Below the pieces are notes generated by a model, which worked only from the letters and a program-made list of their open reading frames with translations, did no database searches and was not told where the DNA came from. The translations under genes were made by a program, and so were the position numbers. Positions 8,401 to 15,678 of a stretch of DNA of 16,684 nt are shown piece after piece. Source of the DNA: Cytophagaceae bacterium (GTDB lineage Bacteria; Bacteroidota; Bacteroidia; Cytophagales; Spirosomataceae); NCBI GenBank assembly GCA_947471105.1, contig CANIYB010000015.1, forward strand, positions 1 to 16,684, given 5' to 3'. The first letter of the stretch is position 1. Each line of letters begins with the position of its first letter.

Positions 8401-8600
8401 TGAATGATTGTCAGGGCGTTCAGTCTGAATTACATACCTTAAAAGGAAATTCTGGGACTTTGGGTGCTTCGCAAGTACATGAAATTTGTGAGAAGATTGA
8501 GAGTAAGGCCAAGGTATGTGATTTTACAAACTTTGAAGAAGAAATCATATTGCTTACATCTGCATTGCATAAATTTGAAATTGAAATAGTTAAACTTTAA
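5403..8600 (+). CDS. Soluble hybrid sensor histidine kinase, PAS-PAS-GAF-PAS-HisKA-HATPase-REC-Hpt
   Basis: The product has 1065 residues from the ATG at 5403; an in-frame TTG at 5316 would run into ksgA and add no known domain. Domains in order are PAS (about 10-123), PAS (133-247, ending near LHNSTAK), GAF (255-410), PAS (422-541, ending GIARDITD), HisKA with the phosphorylated His571 in NMSHEIRTPMNG, HATPase_c (N box NLTSNALKFT 684-693, G1 DTGVGI 720-725, G2 GGTGLGL 749-755), a receiver (acidic Asp821/Asp822, acceptor Asp866 in LMDIQMPEMDG, Thr896, Lys918) and a C-terminal Hpt domain with His1011 in HTLKGNSG. All phosphorelay residues are present: His571 to Asp866 to His1011, then to an unlinked response regulator. 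No membrane segment or signal peptide is seen, so it senses a cytosolic or diffusible signal. The ligand is unknown. An esterase gene follows after 11 bp. Confidence 0.93.
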   Translation: MEQASTDNLIRTLEGVKLFGLIMSTDGIIVHANAFTHTILGYEPSELNGKDFFSTLLPPDESEARRTSFNKAIASGGLFEERERNYITKTGAVKWVEVSSTIVSESDSNTFLSIIGEDVTERKKVTEALNRSNSQLQDLINNTTDLIQITGISGRFLFVNKAWLETMGYTEEEAKDLKLQDVLHPEFAHITIDQFTKLSKGEELTEFTAVFKRKDGRRLYVSGSVTCRFEKGLPTAYRCILHNSTAKVRAERANKLFSSIAQVAINSTNLDDLYVNIHKQLGEVIDVKNFFIAQYDPAKSFLYFPYYIDEYFNSRVHFTKRKLGNGLTEYAIMANKPLILHDDEIHKLAEEKVIYLYGVVPKVMLCVPLRIGDRVTGIIGVKSYERVNKYENRDLELLDFISGQVALAIARKQAEEALARETARLSAIFEGSSHLMWSVNRRLMLTSFNHDYAELLEEQLNMSPQLNFSTETMGFKLLPPEERRPLEDKYKAAFRGKKQHFELELQTKEGVEKWLEVYLNPIMAQGSIQEVSGIARDITDLKKYQRELVFAREQAEYSLKVKEQFLANMSHEIRTPMNGVIGMVDMLSDTSLDTEQMDYVQTIKKSSDTLLNILNDILDLAKIEAGKMALHPRDIMLRDVFERLMALFSQIAKQKGNTLSFDLANDIPECVQVDETRLLQVLSNLTSNALKFTENGKIQISVSVLNKIADRFDLHVKVSDTGVGISEADLKILFNSFQQLDNSTTKVHGGTGLGLAISREICKLMDGDVGVESTVGVGSTFWFTINLKVGDRAFAIEHKEDKTFEISGKLSELRPSILLVDDNATNRKVASQILVKSGCQVDSVSSGKEAIIKLQTDVTYDLVLMDIQMPEMDGMETTKQLKDLNIIDLPPIIAMTAYAMKEDRERFLAVGMDDYLAKPIRAQSLIEMVTQWVTGKKAKNLKNKPGKSVKNKNALVVDIDIIHALSEAMGGDLAFVKGMLAEFIIEAKAQIEAAEKAYRMNDCQGVQSELHTLKGNSGTLGASQVHEICEKIESKAKVCDFTNFEEEIILLTSALHKFEIEIVKL

Positions 8601-8611
8601 ACCTAATAATT

Positions 8612-9907
8612 ATGTTGAAACGTATTCAGTTTATTGGATTATTGTCCATCATGGCCATATCTGTGGCTTTTGGCCAACCTACAGAAAAAATCATTAAGGT
8701 GGCGGTTGCTGCTGATCATGCGAATTGGAATTATAGCATTGGAGAGAAAGTGAATTTTACCATTTCGGTAACGAAGAATGGAAGTCTTGTTCCCAATGCT
8801 TCCGTTCGCTATGAAATAGGGCCAGAGAAACAGGATCCTACTCAAAAGAAATCAACGATTGCGTCAACCGGCATCATTAAAGTGGATGGAGGAACGCTGT
8901 CCAAAGCAGGATTTCTTCGTTGCATCGCCATTGCTGAAGTCGATGGAAAGGAATACCGCAATCTTGCCACGGCGGGATTTGCTCCTGGAAACATTCAGCC
9001 GACTGTTGAGAATCCTGCCGACTTTGATAATTTTTGGCAAAAGGCCAAAGAGGATCTGGCGAAGATTCCGATGGATGCAAAGATGACTTTGATGCCAGAA
9101 AGATGTACGGAGAAAACGAATGTATATCACGTTAATTTGCAAAATTATCGATTAGGTTCTCGGCTTTATGGAATTTTATGTGTGCCTAAAAAAGAGGGAA
9201 AATACCCGGCTTTATTGCAGGTTCCCGGAGCCGGTGTACGCGCCTATGGTGGCGACATTGCCACGGCAGAGAAAGGGGTAATTACTTTTCAAATCGGAAT
9301 TCATGGGGTTCCCGTGGACATGAACCCAACGGTTTATACCGATTTAGGTGCGGGTTCTTTATCCGGTTATTTTAATTATAATATGGACGATAAAGATCGT
9401 TTTTATTACAAGAGAGTGTATTTAGGATGCGTGCGAGCGAATGATTTTCTGACGAGTTTGCCTCAATATGATGGTAGTAATTTAGCGGTTACAGGGGGAA
9501 GCCAAGGAGGAGCTTTATCCATTATTACCACAGCTTTAGATTCTCGAGTTAAAAGTTTAGGGGCTTTTTATCCGGCGTTATCGGACGTGACAGGTTATTT
9601 GTTTGACCGTGCAGGTGGTTGGCCACATTATTTTGATAAGGCAAATAGGTCGGCGAATGAGAAAAAGGATAAAATTTCTACCTTGTCGTATTATGATGTG
9701 GTGAATTTTGCTCGCCGAGTGAAGGTTCCGGGTTATTATTCTTGGGGGTATAATGATGAAACCTGTCCGCCAACTTCCATGTATGCGGCTTACAATGTTA
9801 TTTCGGCACCGAAGGAATTATACTTAGCGCTAGACACGGGCCATTGGACTTATCCTGAACAAGGTGAGAAAATGAGTGCATGGTTACTCGGTCGATTAAA
9901 ACCGTAG
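8612..9907 (+). CDS. Secreted acetyl xylan esterase / cephalosporin-C deacetylase family (CE7) hydrolase
   Basis: The 431 residues begin with a signal peptide (KR, then a hydrophobic stretch, likely cut near AFG-Q at 21-22), so the protein acts in the periplasm or outside. Residues about 28-125 look like a beta-rich Ig-like domain; the rest is an alpha/beta-hydrolase of the AXE1 (CE7) type, which removes acetyl groups from xylan or xylo-oligosaccharides. The catalytic triad is visible: nucleophile Ser297 in GGSQGG, Asp382 in GYNDETCPP, and His411 in DTGHW. ENPADFDNFWQKAKEDL (133-149) is the usual start of the catalytic domain. The gene starts 11 bp after the kinase stop and has no obvious promoter of its own in the gap, so it is probably on the same transcript. 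Acetyl-ester hydrolysis follows from family membership; the substrate is not shown. Confidence 0.86.
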   Translation: MLKRIQFIGLLSIMAISVAFGQPTEKIIKVAVAADHANWNYSIGEKVNFTISVTKNGSLVPNASVRYEIGPEKQDPTQKKSTIASTGIIKVDGGTLSKAGFLRCIAIAEVDGKEYRNLATAGFAPGNIQPTVENPADFDNFWQKAKEDLAKIPMDAKMTLMPERCTEKTNVYHVNLQNYRLGSRLYGILCVPKKEGKYPALLQVPGAGVRAYGGDIATAEKGVITFQIGIHGVPVDMNPTVYTDLGAGSLSGYFNYNMDDKDRFYYKRVYLGCVRANDFLTSLPQYDGSNLAVTGGSQGGALSIITTALDSRVKSLGAFYPALSDVTGYLFDRAGGWPHYFDKANRSANEKKDKISTLSYYDVVNFARRVKVPGYYSWGYNDETCPPTSMYAAYNVISAPKELYLALDTGHWTYPEQGEKMSAWLLGRLKP

Positions 9908-10031
9908 TCTAATCGCTTAATCAGGACATTTTGGCTGATATTTCTTCATTGTTCTTAGAAATCTAGCCATTTTTTCCGATTTGGTGTTGTGGTTTTTTAA
10001 TTGATGAATGGGTTCGAAATTTATTAAATAT

Positions 10032-12635
10032 ATGAATCCAAATAATTACACGTCACAAGCCGGTATTTTGATTCAAAATGCAATGGAGATTGCGACTAAA
10101 AATGGCCAACAAGCCATTGAAACAGGCCATCTGCTTTTATCTATTTTACAAGATGATACGCAGACGGCCTCTTTTTTGTTAAAGAAAATAGGTGTATCTA
10201 ATGCAGTTGTCCAAGAAAAACTGCGCCCTATTTTAGAAAAGTATCCCAAAGTTTCTGGTAATCCATTTTTAAGTAATGGATTGCAGTCGGCCTTACAAAA
10301 AGCTGAAAAATTGAAAGAAGAATTTGGGGATACTTACGTCAGCGTCGAGTTATTATTTCTCTCTTTGCTGGAAACTAATGATGTGATTGCCGATATGTTA
10401 AAGTCATTTGGCATGAACGCAAATCAATTTAAAAGTGCTATCAAAGAACTTAGAGGAAATAAGAAAGTGAATGATCCACATGCAGAAGGTACGTACCAAT
10501 CCTTAGAAAAATATGGTCAAAATTTAAATGAATTAGCCAAAGCGGGAAAAATTGATCCTGTTATAGGTCGGGATGATGAAATCCGACGTGTACTTCAGAT
10601 ATTATCTAGGCGAACTAAAAATAACCCGATTTTACTAGGTGAACCTGGGGTGGGTAAAACGGCTATTGTCGAAGGTTTGGCCCAAAGAATTGTTTCAGGC
10701 GATGTTCCTGAAAATTTGAAATCTAAAATTATTATGTCGCTGGACATGGGTTTACTTGTGGCCGGTGCTAAATATAAAGGTGAATTTGAGGAGCGTTTAA
10801 AAGCGGTCATCAAGGAAGTAACGGATTCTAACGGTGAAATCGTTTTGTTTATTGACGAAATTCATACGTTGATCGGCGCTGGAGGTGGTGGCGAAGGGGC
10901 CATGGATGCAGCTAATTTATTAAAACCGGCTTTGGCCAGAGGTGAATTACATGCCATTGGTGCGACGACTTTAAAGGAATATCAAAAATACATCGAGAAG
11001 GATAAGGCTTTGGAACGTCGCTTTCAATCGGTCTTGGTTGAGGAGCCGGATGTGGCAGATGCCATTTCTATTTTGAGAGGTATTAAAGATAAATACGAGT
11101 TGCATCACGGCGTTCGTATTCAAGATGATGCGGTTATTGCCGCCGTAGAATTATCAAATCGCTATATTTCAGATCGTTTTCTGCCCGATAAAGCAATCGA
11201 TTTAATGGACGAAGCTTCTGCAAAGATGCGTTTGGAAATAGATTCTGTTCCAGAAGAAATAGATGATATTCAACGAAAAATTATGCAGTTTGAGATTGAG
11301 CGTGAGGCGATACGTAGAGAAAATAACAAAGAAAAAGAAACCATTTTAACGCGGGATTTGGCTGATTTGACCGAGAAGCGAGACGCATTAAAAGCTAAAT
11401 GGCAGTCGGAAAAATCAGTATTGGATTCCGTGAGGGCTGAAAAAGAAAAGATTGATAAATTAAAATTAGAGGCAGATCAAGCAGAGCGATTGGGTGAATA
11501 TGGCAAAGTAGCTGAGATTCGATATGGCCGTTTGGTTGAGTCTGAGGCTAAATTAAAAGAGCTCCAACTAAATTCTGCGGGTGCAAATTCCATGCTTCAG
11601 GAAGAGGTTACAGCAGAAAATATCGCCGAAGTGGTTTCGAAGTGGACAGGTATTCCGGTCAACAAAATGTTGCAAACGGAGATTGACAAGTTACTTCACT
11701 TGGAAGATGAATTACATAAAAGAGTCGCTGGGCAAGATCAAGCCATTGAAATGGTTTCTGATGCCGTTAGAAGATCCAGAGCTGGATTGCAAGATCCTCG
11801 CAGACCCATTGGTTCCTTCATTTTCTTAGGTACCACGGGTGTAGGAAAGACGGAACTAGCCAAGTCTTTAGCCGCTTATTTGTTTAATGATGAAAATGCC
11901 ATCGTTCGAATTGATATGTCGGAGTACCAGGAACGTCATGCCGTTTCTCGTTTGATCGGAGCGCCTCCGGGATATGTCGGTTACGACGAAGGGGGGCAGT
12001 TGACCGAGGCCGTGCGACGGAAACCTTATTCCGTAGTGCTTTTAGATGAAATTGAAAAGGCGCATCCAGATGTTTGGAATATATTGTTGCAGGTATTGGA
12101 CGAAGGGCGATTGACCGATAACAAAGGCCGGACCGCTAATTTCAAAAATACCATTATTATCATGACGTCTAACATTGGCAGTCATTTGATTCAAGAGAAA
12201 ATGACTCAGATGGAGGGATGGAATAACGCCTTAATTTTAGAAGAGACAAAGGAGGAAGTGATGACCTTATTGAGGCAAGTGGTTAGACCTGAGTTTTTGA
12301 ATCGGGTAGATGAAATCGTATTATTTGAACCATTGACCGAAGAACATGCTAGGAAAATTTTAGCGATTCAATTTAAAGAAGTTCAGAAGCGTTTAGCCGA
12401 ACAAAATATTACGCTGGAAGCTACTGAGATTGCTTTAGCCAAATTAGCCAAGGATGGGTATGACCCTAATTATGGAGGAAGGCCTATGAAACGAGTTCTT
12501 CAAAGAGCGGTTTTGAACGAATTGTCTAAAGCAATTTTATCGGGTAAAATTAAGAAAGATTCGGCCGTGATGATGGATTTGGATGCGGCGGGAGAACTTA
12601 TATTTGAGAATGTGGCGACACCTGAATTAGCGTAA
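10032..12635 (+). CDS. clpB: ATP-dependent chaperone ClpB
   Basis: ClpB is a hexameric AAA+ disaggregase that works with DnaK to pull proteins out of aggregates. The ATG at 10032 gives 867 residues starting MNPNNYT, matching the family N-terminus; the in-frame ATG at 10008 would add eight atypical residues. Visible parts are the Clp N domain (1-145), the first AAA+ module with Walker A GEPGVGKT (203-210), Walker B VLFIDE (271-276), pore-loop Tyr248 in KYKGEFEERL and an arginine-finger region at ALERRF, a long coiled-coil M domain (about 405-515), and the second module with Walker A GTTGVGKT (600-607), Walker B VVLLDE (668-673) and pore-loop Tyr648 in PPGYVGYDEGG, ending in the sensor motif YGGRPM. 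The M domain separates it from ClpA and ClpC. I found no recognisable heat-shock element in the 124 bp upstream. Confidence 0.97.
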   Translation: MNPNNYTSQAGILIQNAMEIATKNGQQAIETGHLLLSILQDDTQTASFLLKKIGVSNAVVQEKLRPILEKYPKVSGNPFLSNGLQSALQKAEKLKEEFGDTYVSVELLFLSLLETNDVIADMLKSFGMNANQFKSAIKELRGNKKVNDPHAEGTYQSLEKYGQNLNELAKAGKIDPVIGRDDEIRRVLQILSRRTKNNPILLGEPGVGKTAIVEGLAQRIVSGDVPENLKSKIIMSLDMGLLVAGAKYKGEFEERLKAVIKEVTDSNGEIVLFIDEIHTLIGAGGGGEGAMDAANLLKPALARGELHAIGATTLKEYQKYIEKDKALERRFQSVLVEEPDVADAISILRGIKDKYELHHGVRIQDDAVIAAVELSNRYISDRFLPDKAIDLMDEASAKMRLEIDSVPEEIDDIQRKIMQFEIEREAIRRENNKEKETILTRDLADLTEKRDALKAKWQSEKSVLDSVRAEKEKIDKLKLEADQAERLGEYGKVAEIRYGRLVESEAKLKELQLNSAGANSMLQEEVTAENIAEVVSKWTGIPVNKMLQTEIDKLLHLEDELHKRVAGQDQAIEMVSDAVRRSRAGLQDPRRPIGSFIFLGTTGVGKTELAKSLAAYLFNDENAIVRIDMSEYQERHAVSRLIGAPPGYVGYDEGGQLTEAVRRKPYSVVLLDEIEKAHPDVWNILLQVLDEGRLTDNKGRTANFKNTIIIMTSNIGSHLIQEKMTQMEGWNNALILEETKEEVMTLLRQVVRPEFLNRVDEIVLFEPLTEEHARKILAIQFKEVQKRLAEQNITLEATEIALAKLAKDGYDPNYGGRPMKRVLQRAVLNELSKAILSGKIKKDSAVMMDLDAAGELIFENVATPELA

Positions 12636-12686
12636 TTAGTTTTAATTTCGCGCTTAGGAATAAGAGCGAGTTCATTATCCTAAAAT

Positions 12687-12715
12687 AAAAAAGCCAGCTG
12701 AAGAGCTGGCTTTTT
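12687..12715. terminator. Bidirectional Rho-independent terminator between clpB and the convergent aldehyde dehydrogenase gene
   Basis: A perfect 7-bp stem, GCCAGCT (12693-12699) with AGCTGGC (12704-12710), has a GAAG loop. It is flanked by six A on the left and five T on the right, which can extend the stem to 12 bp. The symmetry gives a U-tract after the stem on either strand, as expected between two converging genes. It lies 51 bp after the clpB stop and 20 bp after the stop of the minus-strand gene. Confidence 0.93.
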
Positions 12716-12735
12716 GTATGATAAAACCTTAGAAA

Positions 12736-14226
12736 TTAAGGAATCATTTCACTCGAAAAGTTCTGAAAACAAACCGGTCTTGTAAATCGGTAAATGGCTT
12801 GCGTACCTACTGAAGTTGACCTAGAATCTGTCGTCGAAGGGAAAGGACCTCCGTGAACCATCGCTCCAGAAACCTCTACACCCGTAGGAAAACCATTCAA
12901 TAATATACGGCCTACTTTTTGAGTCAATGCCTCGATTAAATCACCTGATTTTTTTAATTCACTTAATTCACCTTGGACCGTGGCGGTCAATTGGCCTGGC
13001 AAAGAATCAATCAACGCAATCATTTCCTCCATATCTTCAGCGACAATCGCTAAGGTACTTGGTCCAAAAACTTCTTCCAATACCTCTGGATGATTCATGG
13101 CTACTTTTGCACTCGTTTTAAATAAGGCAGGAGAAGGTAAATCGGCCGACGTTAATTGCTGAACTCCTGAATGATTGGCTAATGTTTTAGTTCCATTGGC
13201 ATATGCATCTTTGATCCCTTTTGTCAAAAAGGTACCTAGTGGCATCGTATTTAAACGGCTTGCTAAAAGATCAAGAAAACCTTCATCCGATTTTAATAGG
13301 ATTAAAAGACCTGGATTGGTGCAGAATTGTCCAACACCCATGCATACCGACTGACTCAGTCCGTCGGCCAATGCCTCTCCAGAATTTTTTATTTTTTCTG
13401 ACAGTAAAACGACCGGATTGATGCTGCCCATTTCAGCATATACGGGAATGGGTTGGGGTCTGCGAACAGCTAAATCATATAATGCTTTTCCACCGCGGTA
13501 TGATCCTGTAAAGCCAACGGCCTGCGTGATGGGATGAGTCACTAAATAACCACCTATTTCGTGGCTAGTCGCATGAATCATTGAAAATACGCCTTCAGGC
13601 ATGTGCGTTTTTTGGGCTGCCTTTTGAATGGCGGTGCCAATTAATTCACAGGTATTGGGGTGGGCTGGATGTGCTTTAAATACGACCGGACAACCTGCGG
13701 CGAGGGCCGACATGGTGTCCCCACCAGCCACAGAAAATGCTAAAGGGAAATTGCTTGCCCCAAAAATAACACTCGGACCTAATGGAATCTGTTTTTGAAA
13801 TAAATCTGGTTTCGGTAAGGGTTGTCGGTCCGGTAGGGCAGGGTCATGAATTTCTTTGCGCCATTGATCGTTTGAAATAAAATCAGCAAAGGCCTTTATT
13901 TGTCCTGTCGTTCTACCTCTTTCACCCGTGATTCTTGCCTCAGGTAAACCGGATTCAGCACAAGCAGTTTGGATTAATTCATCACCTATGGCATTTATTT
14001 CATCAATAATAGCCATTAAAAATTGGGCTCGATCTAAGTCGGAAATTTTTCTATATGTGGGGAAGGCTGATTTGGCCCATGTTAAGGCTAAATCCACTTC
14101 ATCCGTAGTAGCTTCATAAAAGGTAGGTCCCACCACTTCTCCCGTGGATGCGTTTAATCCGTGAAATTCTCGAGAACCTTGTTGGGATAATCCGTATCCA
14201 ATAATTTGTTTTCCAGTTATGCTCAT
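12736..14226 (-). CDS. 2-oxoglutarate semialdehyde dehydrogenase (alpha-ketoglutaric semialdehyde dehydrogenase)
   Basis: This 496-residue aldehyde dehydrogenase should oxidise 2,5-dioxopentanoate (2-oxoglutarate semialdehyde) to 2-oxoglutarate with NAD(P)+, the last step of oxidative pentose or glucarate breakdown. The catalytic residues are Asn159 (GASNFPLAFS), Glu265 (AEMGSINPV) and the nucleophile Cys302 (GQFCTNPG); the cofactor motif GFTGS is at 238-242. The C-terminal segment MVHGGPFPSTTDSRSTSVGT is characteristic of the KGSADH subgroup rather than of general aldehyde dehydrogenases. Its ATG shares one base with the stop of the preceding dehydratase gene (TAATG), so the two are translationally coupled, which strongly supports the substrate call because the dehydratase family makes this semialdehyde. 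It is the last gene of its cluster and ends at the shared terminator. Confidence 0.88.
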   Translation of the reverse strand: MSITGKQIIGYGLSQQGSREFHGLNASTGEVVGPTFYEATTDEVDLALTWAKSAFPTYRKISDLDRAQFLMAIIDEINAIGDELIQTACAESGLPEARITGERGRTTGQIKAFADFISNDQWRKEIHDPALPDRQPLPKPDLFQKQIPLGPSVIFGASNFPLAFSVAGGDTMSALAAGCPVVFKAHPAHPNTCELIGTAIQKAAQKTHMPEGVFSMIHATSHEIGGYLVTHPITQAVGFTGSYRGGKALYDLAVRRPQPIPVYAEMGSINPVVLLSEKIKNSGEALADGLSQSVCMGVGQFCTNPGLLILLKSDEGFLDLLASRLNTMPLGTFLTKGIKDAYANGTKTLANHSGVQQLTSADLPSPALFKTSAKVAMNHPEVLEEVFGPSTLAIVAEDMEEMIALIDSLPGQLTATVQGELSELKKSGDLIEALTQKVGRILLNGFPTGVEVSGAMVHGGPFPSTTDSRSTSVGTQAIYRFTRPVCFQNFSSEMIP

Positions 14227-15062
14227 TATAAAACGATATTTTTTAGGGTACCAATGGGTTCAATCGTAATTAAAATTTCATCGCCTGATTGCAAGGTAAA
14301 AGGAGGGTCAGGAACGACGCATGTGCCCGTCATTAAAAATGTTCCGTATGGGAAACTCAATTCCATGGTTAAGTAATGAACTAATTCAGAGTGAGTTCTT
14401 TTCATTTGGGAAATTTGTGTATCTCCTTGAAATACTTGATTTCCGTCTCTGAAAATTTCCATATTGATGACTGTTTCTGGGGCTAAAGGTTTATCTGTAA
14501 CCAAAATACAAGGCCCCAAACCTGCCGCTCCGTCATATACTTTTGCTTGAGGGAGATATAATGGATTTTCACCCTCGATATCGCGAGAGCTCATATCGTT
14601 ACCAATGCTATAACCTGCTAATTCTCCGTGCGAATTAATGAAAAGGGTTAATTCAGGTTCAGGTACATTCCATTTAGAATCTTTTCTGATTTTTACTTTT
14701 CCTCCTGGACCTACCGACCTTAATTTATTGCCTTTGTAGAAAATTTCCGGTCTTTCTGCTGAATATACCTTATCGTAAAAAGTATCTCCTCCTGATTCCT
14801 TAGATTCTTCCATTCGGGCCACTTTGCTACGCAAATAAGTAACTCCTGCGGCCCAAATTTCTTGTTGGCCTATCGGACATTTCGGATTAGAAATTTGTGA
14901 AATGGCCTGGTCTGAGCTTCTCATTTCTGATTTACATATCTCAAAAAGGTTCTTTTGATTAATAAATAAATCCCAATTAGCTTCTTTCGCTTGGACACAT
15001 TTCCCTTCTTGATCTTGAATTTGAATTCCTTGAGGAGTTAAATAAATTTTAAAATAATTCAT
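14226..15062 (-). CDS. FAH-family 2-keto-3-deoxy-pentonate dehydratase (2-keto-3-deoxyxylonate or -arabonate)
   Basis: The 278-residue protein has the fumarylacetoacetate hydrolase fold. Its signature IWAAGVTYLRSKVARMEES (69-87) is the one I associate with 2-keto-3-deoxy-pentonate dehydratases of the Caulobacter XylX and Sulfolobus KdaD type, which convert the keto-deoxy acid to 2-oxoglutarate semialdehyde. Likely metal ligands are Glu135 and Glu137 (VPEPELTL) and Asp156 in GNDMSSRDIEGENP. A true fumarylacetoacetate hydrolase is less likely given the neighbour, which codes for the dehydrogenase that uses the semialdehyde and overlaps it by 1 bp. It starts 4 bp after the yigZ stop. The sugar (xylose, arabinose or a uronic-acid product) cannot be decided here, and the earlier pathway enzymes are not in the window. 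Confidence 0.83.
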   Translation of the reverse strand: MNYFKIYLTPQGIQIQDQEGKCVQAKEANWDLFINQKNLFEICKSEMRSSDQAISQISNPKCPIGQQEIWAAGVTYLRSKVARMEESKESGGDTFYDKVYSAERPEIFYKGNKLRSVGPGGKVKIRKDSKWNVPEPELTLFINSHGELAGYSIGNDMSSRDIEGENPLYLPQAKVYDGAAGLGPCILVTDKPLAPETVINMEIFRDGNQVFQGDTQISQMKRTHSELVHYLTMELSFPYGTFLMTGTCVVPDPPFTLQSGDEILITIEPIGTLKNIVL

Positions 15063-15066
15063 ACAG

Positions 15067-15657
15067 TTAAATTTTTAATATTTCTAGAGCTATGCCAACT
15101 TCCTGTTGGACCCTTACAGGATACGAAATGTCAAATATACAAAGGTTGTCGATCTTTGCATGAACAATTTTAATGGGATGTTTCTTGCTTATTTTCATGA
15201 ACTCATTTAGTTGTTCGTAATTGAAATTTATTTTTTGATTGATTTCAGGCTCTATGGTCACTATTTCAGCCTGTTTTAAGGCATCTGCGCTTGCTTGTTT
15301 ATACGCATGAATTAATCCTGGAACTCCTAATAAAGTTCCTCCAAAGTATCGAACCACGGCCACTAAGATAAAATGTAAGTTGGCCGAAAATAAGATATTC
15401 TGAATAGGTTTTCCCGCACTTCCGGCTGGTTCTCCGTCGTCATAAGACCTCGTTTCCTCTGGTGTAAAACCTAATCGATACGCATAACAGACGTGCCTTG
15501 CTTTTGGGTGCTCTGTTTTTAATAGACCGACAATATTTTTTATTTCTTCTAAATCTTTCACCGGAAAGGCCTTAGCGATGAACTTACTTCCTTTATCTTT
15601 GTAAATTCCGTCCGAGGCCTGTTTGATAGATAAATAGGAATTAGGAGAATCGATCAT
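15067..15657 (-). CDS. yigZ: YigZ/IMPACT family protein
   Basis: With the ATG at 15657 the protein has 196 residues, the normal size for YigZ. Family signatures are ARHVCYAYRL, then DDGEPAGSAGKPI, then VVRYFGGTLLGVPGLIHAY in the N-terminal IMPACT domain; the C-terminal part (about 135-196) is the small YigZ-type domain. The start at MIDSPNSYLSI is chosen because homologues begin about 15-20 residues before GIYKDKGSKF. In-frame ATGs at 15675 and 15684, and a TTG at 15729, would add residues without support and run towards or into the divergent gene. Its biochemical role is not established; IMPACT proteins in eukaryotes affect translation control through GCN2, and bacterial members are poorly known. 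It leads the cluster with the pentonate dehydratase and semialdehyde dehydrogenase, separated by only 4 bp, although no functional link is known. Confidence 0.92.
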   Translation of the reverse strand: MIDSPNSYLSIKQASDGIYKDKGSKFIAKAFPVKDLEEIKNIVGLLKTEHPKARHVCYAYRLGFTPEETRSYDDGEPAGSAGKPIQNILFSANLHFILVAVVRYFGGTLLGVPGLIHAYKQASADALKQAEIVTIEPEINQKINFNYEQLNEFMKISKKHPIKIVHAKIDNLCIFDISYPVRVQQEVGIALEILKI

Positions 15658-15678
15658 AGACCTAAATTTAATCATTAC

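Noticed and set aside
8639..9142. Several open frames on both strands inside the esterase gene
   Set aside because: They are out-of-frame shadows of a gene with a signal peptide and a full catalytic triad, and their translations show no recognisable protein character.
9914..9940. Hairpin ATCAG...CTGAT after the esterase gene as a terminator
   Set aside because: The stem is only 5 bp and AT-rich with a 10-base loop and no clean T-run after it, so it is too weak to call.
10008..10031. Earlier in-frame ATG for clpB
   Set aside because: The eight added residues are unlike the ClpB N-terminus, while MNPNNYTSQA fits the family.
15663..15670. Palindromic TAAATTTA as a -7 box for yigZ or the NFACT gene
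   Set aside because: No TTG lies 17-23 bp away on either strand, so only the palindrome itself is noted.
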